Shown here in pieces: positions 6,503 to 7,092 of a stretch of DNA of 7,092 nt; the stretch's first letter is position 1; each line of letters opens with the position of its first letter. Source of the stretch: Zeimonas sp937903095 (lineage in GTDB: Bacteria > Pseudomonadota > Gammaproteobacteria > Burkholderiales > Burkholderiaceae_E); the NCBI GenBank assembly GCA_937903095.1, contig CALCZN010000004.1, forward strand, positions 1 to 7,092, given 5' to 3'. Both the position numbers and the translations under genes were made by a program. The notes beneath the pieces are model-generated. The model was not told the DNA's origin. It did no database searches and saw nothing but the letters and a program-made list of their open reading frames with translations.

Positions 6503-7092
6503 TCAGCGAACGGCGAGGTTCGCCTGGACGTTCGCGCTCTGCTGGATCAGCGCCGCGATGCCGCTGTTCTGGCTCGCGATCGTGATGCCGGCGCTGTTCG
6601 AGAACGAGTTGTCGATGGTGTTCGACATGTCGAAGGTTCCGGCCGTGACGGTGTTCTGTCCGCCGGCGCCACCGACGCCGCCGTTGCCGGTACCGCCCAT
6701 GCCGCCCGAGCCGCCCATGCCCGTACCGCCGGTCGCGCCGACCGCACCGCCACCGCCCGAGGCGCTGCCGTTGGTCGCCGAGCCGTTCGACGCGCTGGTC
6801 GACGAACCGCCGTTGGTCGCGTCGCCGTTGGTGGCCGAGCCGCTCGCGCCGCCCGCACCGGCCGTGTTGGTCGCCGTGCCGCCCGCGCCGCCCGCGCCGC
6901 CGGCCGCGGTGCCGCCCTGGCCCGTGCCGCCGGTGCCGCCGTTCGGCGAGAACGTTCCCCCGCTCGCCGTGCCGCCCATGCCGCCGGCGCCGCCTGCGCC
7001 ACCGGAGCCGCCCGCGCCGCCCGCACCGCCCGAGCCGCTGCTGGCGCTCGAGCCGCCGTTGGTCGCGCTGCCGTTCGTGGCGGTGGCGGCGA
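6503..7092 (-). CDS. Gly/Asn/Ser-rich repetitive protein, C-terminal part (5' end outside window), candidate main fibre subunit
   Basis: The frame is open from the right edge to the TGA at 6503, giving at least 195 complete residues; the N-terminus is missing. The ATG at 6979 is internal to the repeats and is not a credible start. Long GGxGGxGG runs (with Ala, Thr, Ser or Met between) alternate with blocks of the type SATNG-x-ATNGGSS. The last 51 residues lack Gly repeats and contain NTIDNSFSNSAGITIASQNSG followed after three residues by LIQQS. This C-terminal module matches that of the 133-residue protein encoded downstream. A signal peptide cannot be checked. The composition fits a flexible, secreted or surface structural protein. 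Resemblance to PE_PGRS or silk-like proteins is compositional only. It is the first visible gene of the minus-strand set, 79 nt before the next gene, with a strong hairpin in the gap. An amyloid or matrix-fibre role is inferred from neighbours. Confidence 0.75.
   Translation of the reverse strand, partial: AATATNGSATNGGSSASSGSGGAGGAGGSGGAGGAGGMGGTASGGTFSPNGGTGGTGQGGTAAGGAGGAGGTATNTAGAGGASGSATNGDATNGGSSTSASNGSATNGSASGGGGAVGATGGTGMGGSGGMGGTGNGGVGGAGGQNTVTAGTFDMSNTIDNSFSNSAGITIASQNSGIAALIQQSANVQANLAVR
6659..7092 (-). repeat. Degenerate in-frame repeat tract of the Gly-rich gene
   Basis: This is GC-rich low-complexity DNA encoding alternating GGx runs and TNG/SS blocks, and it continues past the window edge. 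The exact 15-mer CCGCCGTTGGTCGCG occurs at 6807-6821 and again at 7053-7067 with similar flanks. The 246-nt offset equals 82 codons, pointing to a long repeat period in addition to the 9-nt GGx microperiod. Confidence 0.75.

Noticed and set aside
6659..7092. CRISPR array
   Set aside because: The repeats are degenerate, coding and in frame, with no constant repeat/spacer architecture.
6659..7092. Mycobacterial PE_PGRS gene
   Set aside because: Only the Gly-rich composition matches. The neighbours include an outer-membrane barrel, and the TNG/SS blocks and QNSG terminus are not PGRS features.

Overview
The window is very GC-rich, with tightly packed genes and a clear third-position G/C bias. 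The best guess is a betaproteobacterium, probably Burkholderiales. A lysobacter-like gammaproteobacterium is not excluded. Nothing in the sequence fixes the species, and no rRNA or tRNA gene, insertion sequence or CRISPR array was seen.

Layout. (1) Positions 1-1427, minus strand: the N-terminal 475 residues of an elongation factor G-like GTPase that runs off the left edge. (2) Positions 1428-1659: a divergent control region with an imperfect dyad and a 13-bp tandem repeat that reaches into the ribosome binding site of the next gene. (3) Positions 1660-3027, plus: an enhancer-binding-protein-type regulator with a degenerate receiver domain, an AAA+ domain and a Fis-type HTH. Its sigma-54 contact loop reads GSFTSA instead of GAFTGA. 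(4) Positions 3066-4364, plus: an exported protein with a coiled coil, a Pro-rich linker and a predicted outer-membrane beta-barrel, resembling the FapF architecture. (5) Positions 4368-7092, minus: a compact, apparently co-directional set. In transcription order it holds a Gly/Asn/Ser-rich repeat protein (5' end outside the window), a 133-residue exported protein, an exported C39-type cysteine peptidase and a 301-residue exported low-complexity protein. The barrel gene and this set converge with only 3 nt between stop codons.

Interpretation. A coiled-coil beta-barrel, an exported C39 peptidase without an ABC transporter, a Gly/Asn/Ser-rich repetitive protein and small exported partners together resemble the Fap functional-amyloid export systems of Pseudomonas (FapF-like pore, FapD-like peptidase, FapB/C/E-like substrates). 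Gene order and substrate sequences differ from fapABCDEF. Two of the small exported proteins carry the same L-x3-RGG-x-D-L motif, which resembles a double-glycine C39 cleavage site. The 133-residue protein and the Gly-rich protein share a C-terminal SFS-x3-G-x5-QNSG-x4-IQ-x-S module with identical spacing. My working model is that the VpsR-like regulator controls a surface fibre or matrix system. In that model the Gly-rich protein is the main subunit, the 133-residue protein a minor or nucleating partner, the C39 enzyme a periplasmic processing or quality-control protease, and the barrel the exit pore. The protein features are read directly from sequence. The amyloid/secretion role is inference.
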